A stretch of 6,606 nt of DNA. Origin: Planctomycetota bacterium. Lineage in GTDB: Bacteria > Planctomycetota > Planctomycetia > Pirellulales > Pirellulaceae. The position numbers and the translations under genes are program-made. Below are positions 1-5,699 of this stretch, one piece after another (the first letter of the stretch is position 1; each line of letters begins with the position of its first letter). A model generated the notes under the pieces. The model was given only the letters and a program-made list of their open reading frames with translations. It made no database searches and was not told the DNA's origin. Where the stretch lies: positions 1 through 6,606 of the forward strand of contig JAHWKS010000332.1 in assembly GCA_019347795.1 (NCBI GenBank). Direction: 5' to 3'.

Positions 1-1
1 G

Positions 2-469
2 GGAAAGATCGGAGGCGCCCTTGAGTTCTCGGAGCCTACTAGTTACGCGGTCACCTCCTCGCCCGTCTTCAAAGATCAGGTGACGGCTTCCTTCTGGCTG
101 CGCGTGAAGTACGAAGAGGGGAATAATCCTCGCCTGATTGAGCCGTGGTGTGCGCTGCAATATGAGCACCGTAAAGGGGTGGGACAAGGCTCGCAAACCG
201 CCGACGCCGCGAAGCCCGAACCCGGCGCCTGGTGGCATTTTGCGGTCGCCATCGACTTCATCGAACGCACAATCACGATCTACCGCAACGGCGACCAGGT
301 AGCCCGGGGACCCCTAGTCATCGCGCGCCACACGGGCACGCTGGTGTTCGGACACAATCGCGACCCGGGGAATCCGCGCGACACCTTTCGGGGACAACTG
401 GATGATATCCGAATTTACGGGCGGATCTTGACGCCCGAAGAGATCGCACAACTCGCCGGCGCCGATTAG
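2..469 (+). CDS. LamG-type (concanavalin A-like) domain protein, C-terminal part only
   Basis: The reading frame is open from the window edge (frame starting at base 2), so the gene begins upstream. 155 residues are visible, ending at TAG 467-469. The visible part opens with GKIGGALEF, the usual first strand of a LamG/laminin-G-like jelly-roll domain. It continues with the beta-rich TASFWLRV segment, then WWHFAVAID and ITIYRNGDQVA, and closes with GQLDDIRIYGRILTPEEIAQL, the typical end of such domains. No ATG start is needed, because the domain clearly extends upstream of the GTG at base 80. In planctomycetes these domains often sit at the C-terminus of secreted or FecR-like surface proteins and may bind carbohydrate. 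The N-terminal architecture, and hence the function, cannot be seen here. The family call is firm; any ligand would be a guess. Confidence 0.85.
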   Translation, partial: GKIGGALEFSEPTSYAVTSSPVFKDQVTASFWLRVKYEEGNNPRLIEPWCALQYEHRKGVGQGSQTADAAKPEPGAWWHFAVAIDFIERTITIYRNGDQVARGPLVIARHTGTLVFGHNRDPGNPRDTFRGQLDDIRIYGRILTPEEIAQLAGAD

Positions 470-518
470 CCGCCCAGGTCCCGCCGCGCTTGCCACCGCT
501 TCCAAGGGCCTGGAGCTC

Positions 519-713
519 ATGTCGCAAACACTGGAAGAACTAAAAGCGGCCGTGATCGCCGAGCTTCCTCCGGAAGAGCGGCTCCGGGGATTATCCCCCG
601 AAGAGCGGCTGAAGGGGCTTTCTATCGACGAGATCCTCAGTGCCCTTGGCGAGAACGCACGCCAGCAATTGCGCGAGAGGATGAAGCAACAGTCGCCGAA
701 AGAAAACGAGTAG
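519..713 (+). CDS. Small acidic/basic repeat protein (EERL(R/K)GL motifs), function unknown
   Basis: This is a 64-residue, highly charged protein with no signal peptide and no membrane segment. Residues 1-16 look like an amphipathic helix (SQTLEELKAAVIAEL). Residues 17-34 are two 9-residue units, PPEERLRGL and SPEERLKGL. The next residues, SIDEILSAL, look like a degenerate third unit. The tail is charged and helical and ends KENE. Similar strings of EERLKGL units are found at the C-termini of Rpn/PD-(D/E)XK-type transposase-nuclease proteins and of planctomycete hypothetical proteins; I state this from memory and could not check it. The protein could be a free-standing small protein or the surviving tail of such a gene. 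The 49 bases before its ATG show no nuclease remnant. GGAG lies only 3 bases before the ATG and AAGGG lies 10 bases before it, so the start is plausible but not strong. uppS begins 16 bases after its stop, on the same strand. Confidence 0.6.
   Translation: MSQTLEELKAAVIAELPPEERLRGLSPEERLKGLSIDEILSALGENARQQLRERMKQQSPKENE
567..620 (+). repeat. In-frame 27-bp tandem repeat encoding (P/S)PEERL(R/K)GL twice
   Basis: Two adjacent 27-base units (567-593 and 594-620) encode PPEERLRGL and SPEERLKGL inside the 64-residue protein. The central GAAGAGCGGCT is identical in both units, while the flanking codons differ. The repeat is therefore not brand new at the DNA level and seems to be kept at the protein level. 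Confidence 0.75.
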
Positions 714-729
714 CCGGCGCCAGGCTGTT

Positions 730-1476
730 ATGTCGCTCGTGGATCAATCCGACCCTCTTCCCGACGCCCCGCCCGAGCGCCGTCCGCGGCATATTGCCGT
801 GATTATGGACGGCAACGGCCGCTGGGCGCAGCGGCAGGGGCTGCCGCGCATCGAGGGGCATCGCCGCGGAGTGGCCAGCGTCCGCAACACCGTCGAGGAG
901 TGCGCGCGGCTGGGGATTGAGCAGCTCACGCTCTACTGCCTCTCCAGCGAGAACTGGAAGCGGCCGCAGTCGGAGCTGGACTTCCTGATGCACCTCTTGG
1001 AGCAGTACATGATCGAGGAGCGCTCGGTCATCATGCGGCAGAACATCGTGGTCAAGATCATCGGCCGCCGCGAGGGAATTCCCGAAGGCGTGCAGCGCGA
1101 GATGGACAAGACCATCCAGATGAGCGCCGCCAACACCGGCACGCGGCTCTGCCTGGCGATCAACTACGGCGGCCGGGCCGAGATGGTGGACGCCGTGCAA
1201 CGGATCGCCGCCGACGTGCGCGAGTCGCGTCTTGTCCCCGAGAGCATCGACGAAACCACGATCGCCGACTATCTTTACACCTCCGGCATGCCGGATCCCG
1301 ATCTTCTCATCCGCACCGCAGGCGAGATGCGAATCAGCAACTTTCTCCTCTGGCAGATCAGCTACGCGGAGCTGTGGGTCACCGACCTCTGCTGGCCCGA
1401 GTTCGGAATTGAGCAACTGCACCAGGCGATCCGCGACTTCGCCGCCCGCGATCGCCGCTTCGGCGGACTGAACTGA
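730..1476 (+). CDS. uppS: Isoprenyl transferase / undecaprenyl diphosphate synthase (cis-prenyltransferase)
   Basis: The enzyme adds isopentenyl diphosphate units in cis to farnesyl diphosphate. This gives the long polyprenyl diphosphate that, once dephosphorylated, carries cell-wall and surface-glycan precursors. It acts at the cytoplasmic face of the membrane. The protein has 248 residues, close to the 253 of E. coli UppS. Visible motifs are HIAVIMDGNGRWAQ with the catalytic metal-binding Asp27, His44 in EGHRRG, SSENWKRP (Ser72, Glu74, Asn75, Trp76, Arg78), and RTAGEMRISNFLLWQ (Arg195, Arg201, Ser203) followed by Glu214 in YAEL. Every one is shifted by +1 relative to the E. coli active-site residues, so the enzyme should be active. 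The E. coli-type GGE is AGE here. The ATG at 730 has only a weak CAGG as ribosome site. cdsA follows after 12 bases, a common bacterial pairing. Product chain length cannot be read from the sequence. Confidence 0.96.
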   Translation: MSLVDQSDPLPDAPPERRPRHIAVIMDGNGRWAQRQGLPRIEGHRRGVASVRNTVEECARLGIEQLTLYCLSSENWKRPQSELDFLMHLLEQYMIEERSVIMRQNIVVKIIGRREGIPEGVQREMDKTIQMSAANTGTRLCLAINYGGRAEMVDAVQRIAADVRESRLVPESIDETTIADYLYTSGMPDPDLLIRTAGEMRISNFLLWQISYAELWVTDLCWPEFGIEQLHQAIRDFAARDRRFGGLN

Positions 1477-1480
1477 AAGG
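1475..1480 (+). promoter_or_regulatory. Ribosome binding site GAAAGG that fixes the TTG start of cdsA
   Basis: GAAAGG overlaps the uppS stop codon and ends 8 bases before the TTG at 1489. No ATG or GTG at a sensible place would keep the first membrane helix, so this site supports the TTG start. It also suggests translational coupling of cdsA to uppS. Confidence 0.6.
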
Positions 1481-1488
1481 CTTTTCCT

Positions 1489-2415
1489 TTGCTTCGTTGG
1501 CGCCTGATCTCCGCGGCGGTCGTCCTCACTATTCTGATCACGCTCGTCTGGGCAGACTACGCGCACAACTTCGGCGCCCCCGGCGTGTGGCTGGCGCCGC
1601 TGGCGTTGGTGCTGACGATGCTGGCAACCGGCGAGTTGCTGGCGATGTATCGACACGGCGGCCACAAGCCGGCGGGGTGGGCGATGTACGCTGGAAACGT
1701 GATGGTCCTGCTTGCGGCGATGGCGCCGTTGGCGTGGTCGCTGCGAGGCGAGCCGTATCCGCCGGACTGTCCGCTCGGAACTCTCGGCTGGCCGCTGGCG
1801 GCAACCGCATTGGCGGTGCTGTTAACCTTTGTCGCGGAGATGCAGCGATACCAGGAGCCCGGCGGCGTGACGGCGAACATCGCTCTGGCGGCGTTGGCCG
1901 TCGCCTACGTCGGGCTCTTGATGAGCTTTCTGATTGCGCTCCGCCTCTTCGGCGGCAACGCCGTCGGGGTGGCGGCTTTGCTGTCGATGATCATCGCCGT
2001 CAAGCTCGGAGATACCGGCGCGTACACCGTCGGCCGATTGATCGGCGGCAAGGTGTTCGGCGCGCGGAGACTGGCGCCGCGGCTCAGCCCCAAGAAGACG
2101 TGGGAAGGCGCCGCCGGCGCCGTGGTTTTCTCCTGCGTCGGCGCGTGGCTGACGTTCCGGTACCTGGTTCCCTGGCTCACCGGCTCGTCGCTTGTCGCGA
2201 CGCCTTGGTGGAGCGCCGCGGCTTACGGCGGCGTGTTGTCGATCGTGGGGATGATCGGCGACCTGGCGGAGTCGCTGTTGAAGCGCGATCTGGGAGTGAA
2301 AGATTCCAGCACGTGGCTGCCAGGACTGGGGGGCGTGCTCGACCTGCTCGACTCGCTGCTGGCCGCGGCGCCGGTAGCGTTTTTGTTTTGGGCGTCAGGA
2401 TTCGTGCGGGCATGA
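1489..2415 (+). CDS. cdsA: Phosphatidate cytidylyltransferase (CDP-diacylglycerol synthase)
   Basis: CdsA is an integral membrane enzyme that converts phosphatidate and CTP into CDP-diacylglycerol, the branch point to all phospholipids. The 308-residue protein is almost wholly hydrophobic. Helices are visible at about 6-22, 33-53, 64-83, 99-118 and 128-153, with more before and after the conserved core. Family marks are the KLGDTGAY segment, SPKKTWEG (200-207), and the C-terminal signature GDLAESLLKR...KDSSTWLPGLGGVLDLLDSL. The Lys-Arg (265-266), Lys-Asp (271-272) and the two later Asp residues (285, 288) are present. The usual PGHGG is PGLGG (Leu280), and the usual LDRxD is LDLLD (Leu286). 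The start is TTG at 1489, preceded by GAAAGG, and it gives a normal N-terminus (LRWRL then helix 1). The gene lies 12 bases after uppS. Its stop is 3 bases before the inverted repeat and it converges on acs. Confidence 0.93.
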   Translation: MLRWRLISAAVVLTILITLVWADYAHNFGAPGVWLAPLALVLTMLATGELLAMYRHGGHKPAGWAMYAGNVMVLLAAMAPLAWSLRGEPYPPDCPLGTLGWPLAATALAVLLTFVAEMQRYQEPGGVTANIALAALAVAYVGLLMSFLIALRLFGGNAVGVAALLSMIIAVKLGDTGAYTVGRLIGGKVFGARRLAPRLSPKKTWEGAAGAVVFSCVGAWLTFRYLVPWLTGSSLVATPWWSAAAYGGVLSIVGMIGDLAESLLKRDLGVKDSSTWLPGLGGVLDLLDSLLAAAPVAFLFWASGFVRA

Positions 2416-2418
2416 AAG

Positions 2419-2480
2419 AGTAGTAGGCACACTCCGTGTGCCGTCTGAAGAAGGACGGCACACGGAGTGTGCCTACTACT
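2419..2480. repeat. REPIN-like nested palindrome: perfect 27-bp inverted repeat with 8-bp loop
   Basis: The left arm (2419-2445) and right arm (2454-2480) are exact reverse complements over 27 bp, separated by TGAAGAAG. Each arm is itself a hairpin, GGCACAC-TCC-GTGTGCC (2426-2442) and its mirror (2457-2473). The outer foot of the left arm reads GTAGTAG (2420-2426), mirrored as CTACTAC on the right. Two inverted short palindromes, each with a GTAG foot, is the layout of REPINs, non-autonomous elements spread by REP-associated tyrosine transposases (RAYTs). The element fills almost all of the 70-bp gap between the convergent stops of cdsA and acs. It could also slow or stop transcription from both sides, but neither side has a proper T-tract. 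The structure is certain; mobility is inference. Confidence 0.8.
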
Positions 2481-2485
2481 TTGCG

Positions 2486-4444
2486 CTACTCCTCATGCGC
2501 CCGCAGCTTCGCCAGCACGTTCAGATCCTCCAGCGTCGTGGTGTCCCCCACTTCCTCCTTCCCGGAGGCGATGTCCTTGAGCAGCCGCCGCATGATCTTG
2601 CCACTTCGGGTCTTGGGCAATGCCGCGGTGAACCACACCTCGTCGGGCTTGGCGAAGGCGCCGATTTCCTTCCCCACGTGTTGCCGCAGCTCCTCGCGCA
2701 GCTCGTCGCTCGGCTCGGCGTCGCGAACGATCACGAACACCGACAGCGCCTGCCCCTTCACCTCATCCGGACGATCAACCGCCGCCGCCTCCGCCACGTT
2801 GGGATGACTCACAAGAGCGCTCTCGACCTCGATCGTGCTCAACCGATGGCCGGAAACGTTGATCACGTCGTCGATCCGCCCCATGATCCAATAGTAGCCG
2901 TCCTTGTCGCAGCGGGCGTTGTCGCCGGTCAGGTACATGCCCGGCACGCGGCTCCAATACTGCTGCTTGTATCGCTCGTCGTCCCCCCAGATGCCGCGGA
3001 GCATGCCCGGCCACGGCTTGGCGATGCAGAGCATTCCGCCTTGCCCCTGCTCGACCGGCTGGCCCCCCTCCTTGACGATCGCCGGTATGACGCCCGGAAG
3101 CGGCTTGGTGCAGCTTCCCGGCTTGGCCGCAATGGCGCCGGGCAAGGGAGACATCATGATCCCGCCGGTTTCCGTCTGCCACCATGTATCGACGATCGGG
3201 CACCGCTCGCCGCCGATCTTGCGGTGGTACCACATCCACGCCTCGGGGTTGATCCCCTCGCCCACGGTTCCCAGGAGCCGCAGGCTCGATAAATCGTGCT
3301 TATCGACGTGCCGATCGCCCCACTTGATGAAGGCCCGAATGGCGGTCGGCGCGGTGTAGAAGATGTTGACCTTGTACTTCTCCACGATCTCCCAGAAGCG
3401 GTCCTCCGCGGGCCAGTTCGGCGCCCCCTCGTACATCACCTGCGTGGCGCCGGCCGAGAGCGGACCGTACACGATGTAGCTGTGCCCCGTGACCCAGCCG
3501 CAGTCGGCCGTGCACCAGAAGATGTCTTCCTCGCGATAGTCGAAGACCCACTCGAACGTCTTCTTCACGTAGAGGTTGTAGCCAGCCGTGGTGTGGCGGA
3601 TGCCTTTTGGTTTTCCGGTCGAGCCGCTGGTGTAGAGGATGTAGAGCGGATGCTCGCTGTCAAGCGGTTCGGCGGGGCAGTCGGCCGAGGCGTCCTGCAT
3701 CAGATCGTGCCACCAGAAGTCGCGTCCCTCCTGCATGTTCACCTGGTTGCCGATCCGCCGCAGCACGACGCATTTCTGCACCGAGGGGGATTTCGCCAGC
3801 GCCGCGTCCACCGTCTCTTTCAGCGGCAACTGCTTGCCGCGCCGCCAGCCGGCGTCGGCGGTAAGCTGCACCTTGGCGCTGGCGTCGTTGTTGCGGTCGG
3901 CGATCGCCTCGGCCGAGAAGCCGGCGAAGATCACCGAGTGCACCGCGCCGATCCGCGCGCACGCCAGCATGGCGATCACCAGCTCCGGCGTCATCGGCAT
4001 ATAGATTGAGACGACATCGCCCTTCTTAACACCCAGTCCCTTCAGCGCATTGGCGAACTTGCAGACCTCGCGATGAAGCTGCTGATAGGTGAGGGTGCGC
4101 TGGTCGCCCGGCTCCCCCTCCCACAGAATGGCCGCCTTGTTCCGCCAGGGCGTATTCAAGTGGCGGTCGAGGCAGTTGTACGAGGCGTTCGTCTTGCCCC
4201 CCACGAACCATTGAGCGAACGGCTCATTCCACTGGAGGACCTGCGAGTAGGGCTGGAACCAGTGCAGCTCGGTCTGGGCGATCTTGTCCCAGAACGCCTC
4301 AGGGTTCTGCTGAGCCTCATTCCACAGGTTCTCGTATTCCTCCTGCGACTTGATGCGGGCCCGTGAGGCGAACTCGGGGCTGGGCGCGAACACGCGCTCC
4401 TCGCGCATCACCGTTTCCAAAAAGCTGGCCGCGTTTTCGGGCAT
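2486..4444 (-). CDS. acs: Acetyl-CoA synthetase (AMP-forming acetate-CoA ligase)
   Basis: The cytoplasmic enzyme activates acetate with ATP to acetyl-AMP and then forms acetyl-CoA, allowing growth on or re-use of acetate. With the ATG at 4444 the protein has 652 residues, the same as E. coli Acs. An in-frame TTG seven codons upstream (4465) lacks a ribosome site, whereas GGAAGGA sits 6 bases before the ATG. Adenylate-forming motifs in order are the phosphate loop [11 protein letters not shown] (271-281), [22 protein letters not shown] (419-428; Trp422 matches the Trp that limits the acyl pocket to acetate), YLTGD (Asp508), and [20 protein letters not shown]. Near the end is [11 protein letters not shown] with Lys616, equivalent to the catalytic lysine that is switched off by acetylation in Salmonella Acs. 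Post-translational control of that kind is therefore possible. Nothing is truncated. The gene has its own promoter at 4493-4521 and ends 5 bases from the inverted repeat. Confidence 0.97.
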   Translation of the reverse strand: MPENAASFLETVMREERVFAPSPEFASRARIKSQEEYENLWNEAQQNPEAFWDKIAQTELHWFQPYSQVLQWNEPFAQWFVGGKTNASYNCLDRHLNTPWRNKAAILWEGEPGDQRTLTYQQLHREVCKFANALKGLGVKKGDVVSIYMPMTPELVIAMLACARIGAVHSVIFAGFSAEAIADRNNDASAKVQLTADAGWRRGKQLPLKETVDAALAKSPSVQKCVVLRRIGNQVNMQEGRDFWWHDLMQDASADCPAEPLDSEHPLYILYTSGSTGKPKGIRHTTAGYNLYVKKTFEWVFDYREEDIFWCTADCGWVTGHSYIVYGPLSAGATQVMYEGAPNWPAEDRFWEIVEKYKVNIFYTAPTAIRAFIKWGDRHVDKHDLSSLRLLGTVGEGINPEAWMWYHRKIGGERCPIVDTWWQTETGGIMMSPLPGAIAAKPGSCTKPLPGVIPAIVKEGGQPVEQGQGGMLCIAKPWPGMLRGIWGDDERYKQQYWSRVPGMYLTGDNARCDKDGYYWIMGRIDDVINVSGHRLSTIEVESALVSHPNVAEAAAVDRPDEVKGQALSVFVIVRDAEPSDELREELRQHVGKEIGAFAKPDEVWFTAALPKTRSGKIMRRLLKDIASGKEEVGDTTTLEDLNVLAKLRAHEE

Positions 4445-4450
4445 GACATT

Positions 4451-4457
4451 TCCTTCC
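4451..4457 (-). promoter_or_regulatory. Shine-Dalgarno GGAAGGA deciding the acs start
   Basis: Read on the minus strand, GGAAGGA ends 6 bases before ATG 4444-4442. The longer TTG start at 4465 has no purine-rich site upstream, so the ATG is preferred. Confidence 0.75.
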
Positions 4458-4492
4458 GCACTCAAGGAAACACGAAGGCGATTGCGAACGAA

Positions 4493-4521
4493 AGTCTAGC
4501 GCGACCCGCAACGCGTGTCAA
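4493..4521 (-). promoter_or_regulatory. Sigma70-type promoter of acs
   Basis: On the minus strand, a perfect -35 TTGACA (4516-4521) is followed by a 17-bp spacer and -10 TAGACT (4493-4498). Transcription would start near 4486, giving a leader of about 42 bases before the ATG at 4444. This is the best complete promoter in the window. Confidence 0.75.
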
Positions 4522-4530
4522 CGAAGCGAG

Positions 4531-4550
4531 AGCCGCAATCAGCCGCAATG
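4531..4550. repeat. Tandem 10-bp direct repeat upstream of the acs promoter
   Basis: AGCCGCAAT occurs twice, at 4531-4539 and 4541-4549, with an exact 10-bp period, about one helical turn. It lies at about -45 to -64 relative to the predicted acs start, where an activator could bind on one DNA face. It may also be chance; function is inference. Confidence 0.5.
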
Positions 4551-4609
4551 CGTCACCCGCGTCGATGTGCATCTGCGGCCGACGCTCGCGACGCTTGTGG
4601 CGTGCTCTT

Positions 4610-4642
4610 CCGGCGCTACGGTATAATTGCAAGCAACGCCGG
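4610..4642 (+). promoter_or_regulatory. Promoter (TATAAT) of the antitoxin gene with flanking inverted repeat, possible operator
   Basis: A perfect -10 TATAAT lies at 4622-4627, 33 bases before the ATG at 4661. No good -35 is found at 16-18 bp; TTGTGG at 4595-4600 is 21 bp away. CCGGCG (4610-4615) and its reverse complement CGCCGG (4637-4642) bracket the -10 box. Type II antitoxins often repress their own promoter through such palindromes, so this pair is a candidate operator. The -10 box is fairly safe; the operator is speculative. Confidence 0.5.
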
Positions 4643-4660
4643 TTTTGGGAGGGCCTGTCA

Positions 4661-4912
4661 ATGACGCGCGAGAACGAGAGATTTGTGGACGAGTTGGTTG
4701 CCTCGGGGCGATTCCTCAGCCGAGAGGCCGTCTTGGACCAGGCGGTCCAAGTCTTGCGCGAGCAGATGGAACACAACGGCGACGATGGGGCGCGGCAGTT
4801 GACGGCGCACGAGTGGTGCGACCGCTTCGACCAATGGGCAGAGAGCCATGCGGCTCTCCCTCGCGCCGCGGACGACTCCCGTAAGAGCATCTATGCGGGT
4901 CGGGGCGAATGA
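4661..4912 (+). CDS. Type II antitoxin, ribbon-helix-helix (ParD/VapB-like), now without a full toxin
   Basis: This is an 83-residue protein. The N-terminal part, NERFVDELVASGRFLSREAVLDQAVQVLREQ (about 5-35), fits a short ribbon-helix-helix DNA-binding and dimerisation domain of the ParD/CopG kind. The C-terminal part (WCDRFDQWAESH, then ADDSRKSIYAGRGE) resembles the toxin-wrapping tail of antitoxins paired with PIN nucleases. The start chosen is ATG 4661, because GGGAGGG (4647-4653) lies 7 bases upstream. An open frame reaching back to 4565 would pass through the -10 box and is unlikely to be coding. The stop TGA overlaps the ATG of the toxin remnant in the form ATGA, the usual coupled arrangement. 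The reading frame is intact and has a promoter, so the protein may still be made and may still bind its own promoter or a related toxin elsewhere. Confidence 0.78.
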   Translation: MTRENERFVDELVASGRFLSREAVLDQAVQVLREQMEHNGDDGARQLTAHEWCDRFDQWAESHAALPRAADDSRKSIYAGRGE

Positions 4913-4947
4913 TCCTCATCGACACGAACGTCCTCGGAACCTTGTAG
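4909..4947 (+). pseudogene. Truncated PIN-domain (VapC-type) toxin, first 12 codons only
   Basis: The frame that starts inside the antitoxin stop (ATGA, 4909-4912) reads MILIDTNVLGTL and then TAG. MILIDTNVL is the classic first strand of a PIN-domain ribonuclease, with its first catalytic Asp at position 5. A normal VapC has about 130 residues. Here the homology stops around codon 9, and only 15 bases after the TAG comes the stop codon of the convergent thioredoxin gene (4962). There is no room for the rest of the toxin, so this is a deletion remnant, not a simple nonsense mutation. Confidence 0.75.
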
Positions 4948-4961
4948 CCCGTGTAGTTCCT

Positions 4962-5612
4962 TTACGCCCCCTCGACCACCTGCCGCACTTCCGACTCCAA
5001 CAGCTCCAACGTCACTTCCAGATCCGGGCCCGGCGTAAGCGTCTTTGCGACTTCCCCCTCTCGATCATAGATCTTGTAGTGCGGGATGCCGTTCTCAATG
5101 TCGAACGCCTCCATGCTCTCGACGCTGGCGCCTTGCTCGCTCAGCAGGTTATCGAAGCGGGCCTCCTGCTTCTGGAGAAACTCGAGCGCCGCCTCGCGGC
5201 TCTCCGGGTCATCCAGGCTGACGGAAATCACCGCCACCTGGTCCTTGGGAAACGACCGGCTGACGTGCACCGTGTGCGGGAACTTCTCCACGCAGGGCGC
5301 ACACCAGGTGGCCCAGAAATCGACCAGCACCACCTTGCCTTTGTGCCGGTCGAGCACCTGCTGATAGCCTTGGTGGTCTACAACCTCCAGCGTAATCTCG
5401 CCGTCTGCTGCGGGCGCCGCGGAAGTATCTTCCGAGGCCGGGGCGATCGGCGGCGGGACCGGCTCTTCCAGTTCGTCATCATCACCGACGGGTGGCGCAA
5501 GGCTGGGAAGCGTGTCTTCCTCGGGTCCTTCCGGCGTCGTCTTCACGCAGCCCACCAGCAAAATTCCCGTCATCAAGAGTAGCGCCGCTGAGGCGCGCAA
5601 GGCGCGATCCAT
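4962..5612 (-). CDS. Lipoprotein thioredoxin-fold protein, TlpA/ResA-like thiol-disulfide reductase
   Basis: The protein has 216 residues. Residues 1-22 form a lipoprotein signal: basic MDRALR, a hydrophobic stretch, and lipobox LVGC with Cys22 as the lipidation site. Residues 23-70 are a low-complexity linker rich in Pro, Glu, Asp and Ala, which would hold the domain away from the membrane. The thioredoxin domain (about 73-205) has VVLVDFWATWCAPC with active cysteines 104 and 107, and GIPHY with the cis-proline 177. It probably reduces or exchanges disulfides of exported proteins, for example in cytochrome c maturation or general repair; the partner is not visible. The ATG at 5612 has GGAGGGG just upstream. 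The gene follows the redoxin gene on the same strand but is separated from it by a terminator. No clear own promoter is seen; TATGAA in the short gap is a weak candidate -10. Confidence 0.9.
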   Translation of the reverse strand: MDRALRASAALLLMTGILLVGCVKTTPEGPEEDTLPSLAPPVGDDDELEEPVPPPIAPASEDTSAAPAADGEITLEVVDHQGYQQVLDRHKGKVVLVDFWATWCAPCVEKFPHTVHVSRSFPKDQVAVISVSLDDPESREAALEFLQKQEARFDNLLSEQGASVESMEAFDIENGIPHYKIYDREGEVAKTLTPGPDLEVTLELLESEVRQVVEGA

Positions 5613-5642
5613 GTTCCCCTCCGATTCTTTAATTCATAGACG

Positions 5643-5675
5643 AAAAAACGCCGCCGGCCTTGCAACCGGCGACGT
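5643..5675 (-). terminator. Rho-independent terminator of the redoxin gene
   Basis: Read on the minus strand, a 10-bp GC-rich stem (ACGTCGCCGG with CCGGCGGCGT, one G-U pair) encloses an 8-base loop, TTGCAAGG. It is followed at once by six T residues. It lies 25 bases after the redoxin stop and 31 bases before the thioredoxin ATG, so it separates the two genes unless there is readthrough. Confidence 0.85.
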
Positions 5676-5699
5676 TGTGAAAATTCGCAAACCCGGCGG

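Noticed and set aside
637..1665. Long open frame on the minus strand (342 codons) opposite uppS
   Set aside because: It lies antisense to uppS, whose active-site motifs are complete. The translation is a low-complexity, Arg/His/Ala/Asp-rich product typical of the reverse strand of GC-rich genes, with no motif.
2419..2480. Reading the inverted repeat as an ordinary bidirectional rho-independent terminator
   Set aside because: Neither side has a T-tract beyond about three bases, and the nested hairpins with GTAG feet are not explained by a terminator. A secondary effect on transcription remains possible.
2438..4009. Two long plus-strand open frames (2438-3292 and 3296-4009) opposite acs
   Set aside because: They mirror the codon pattern of acs, the first begins inside the inverted repeat, and the products show no recognisable family.
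4445..4465. Seven-codon N-terminal extension of acs from a TTG at 4465
   Set aside because: It has no Shine-Dalgarno sequence, whereas the ATG at 4444 has GGAAGGA at 6 bases and gives the usual 652 residues.
4848..5582. Plus-strand open frame of 244 codons running from the antitoxin into the thioredoxin region
   Set aside because: It is out of frame with the antitoxin and antisense to the lipoprotein thioredoxin, which has a signal peptide and WCAPC. It is a shadow frame.
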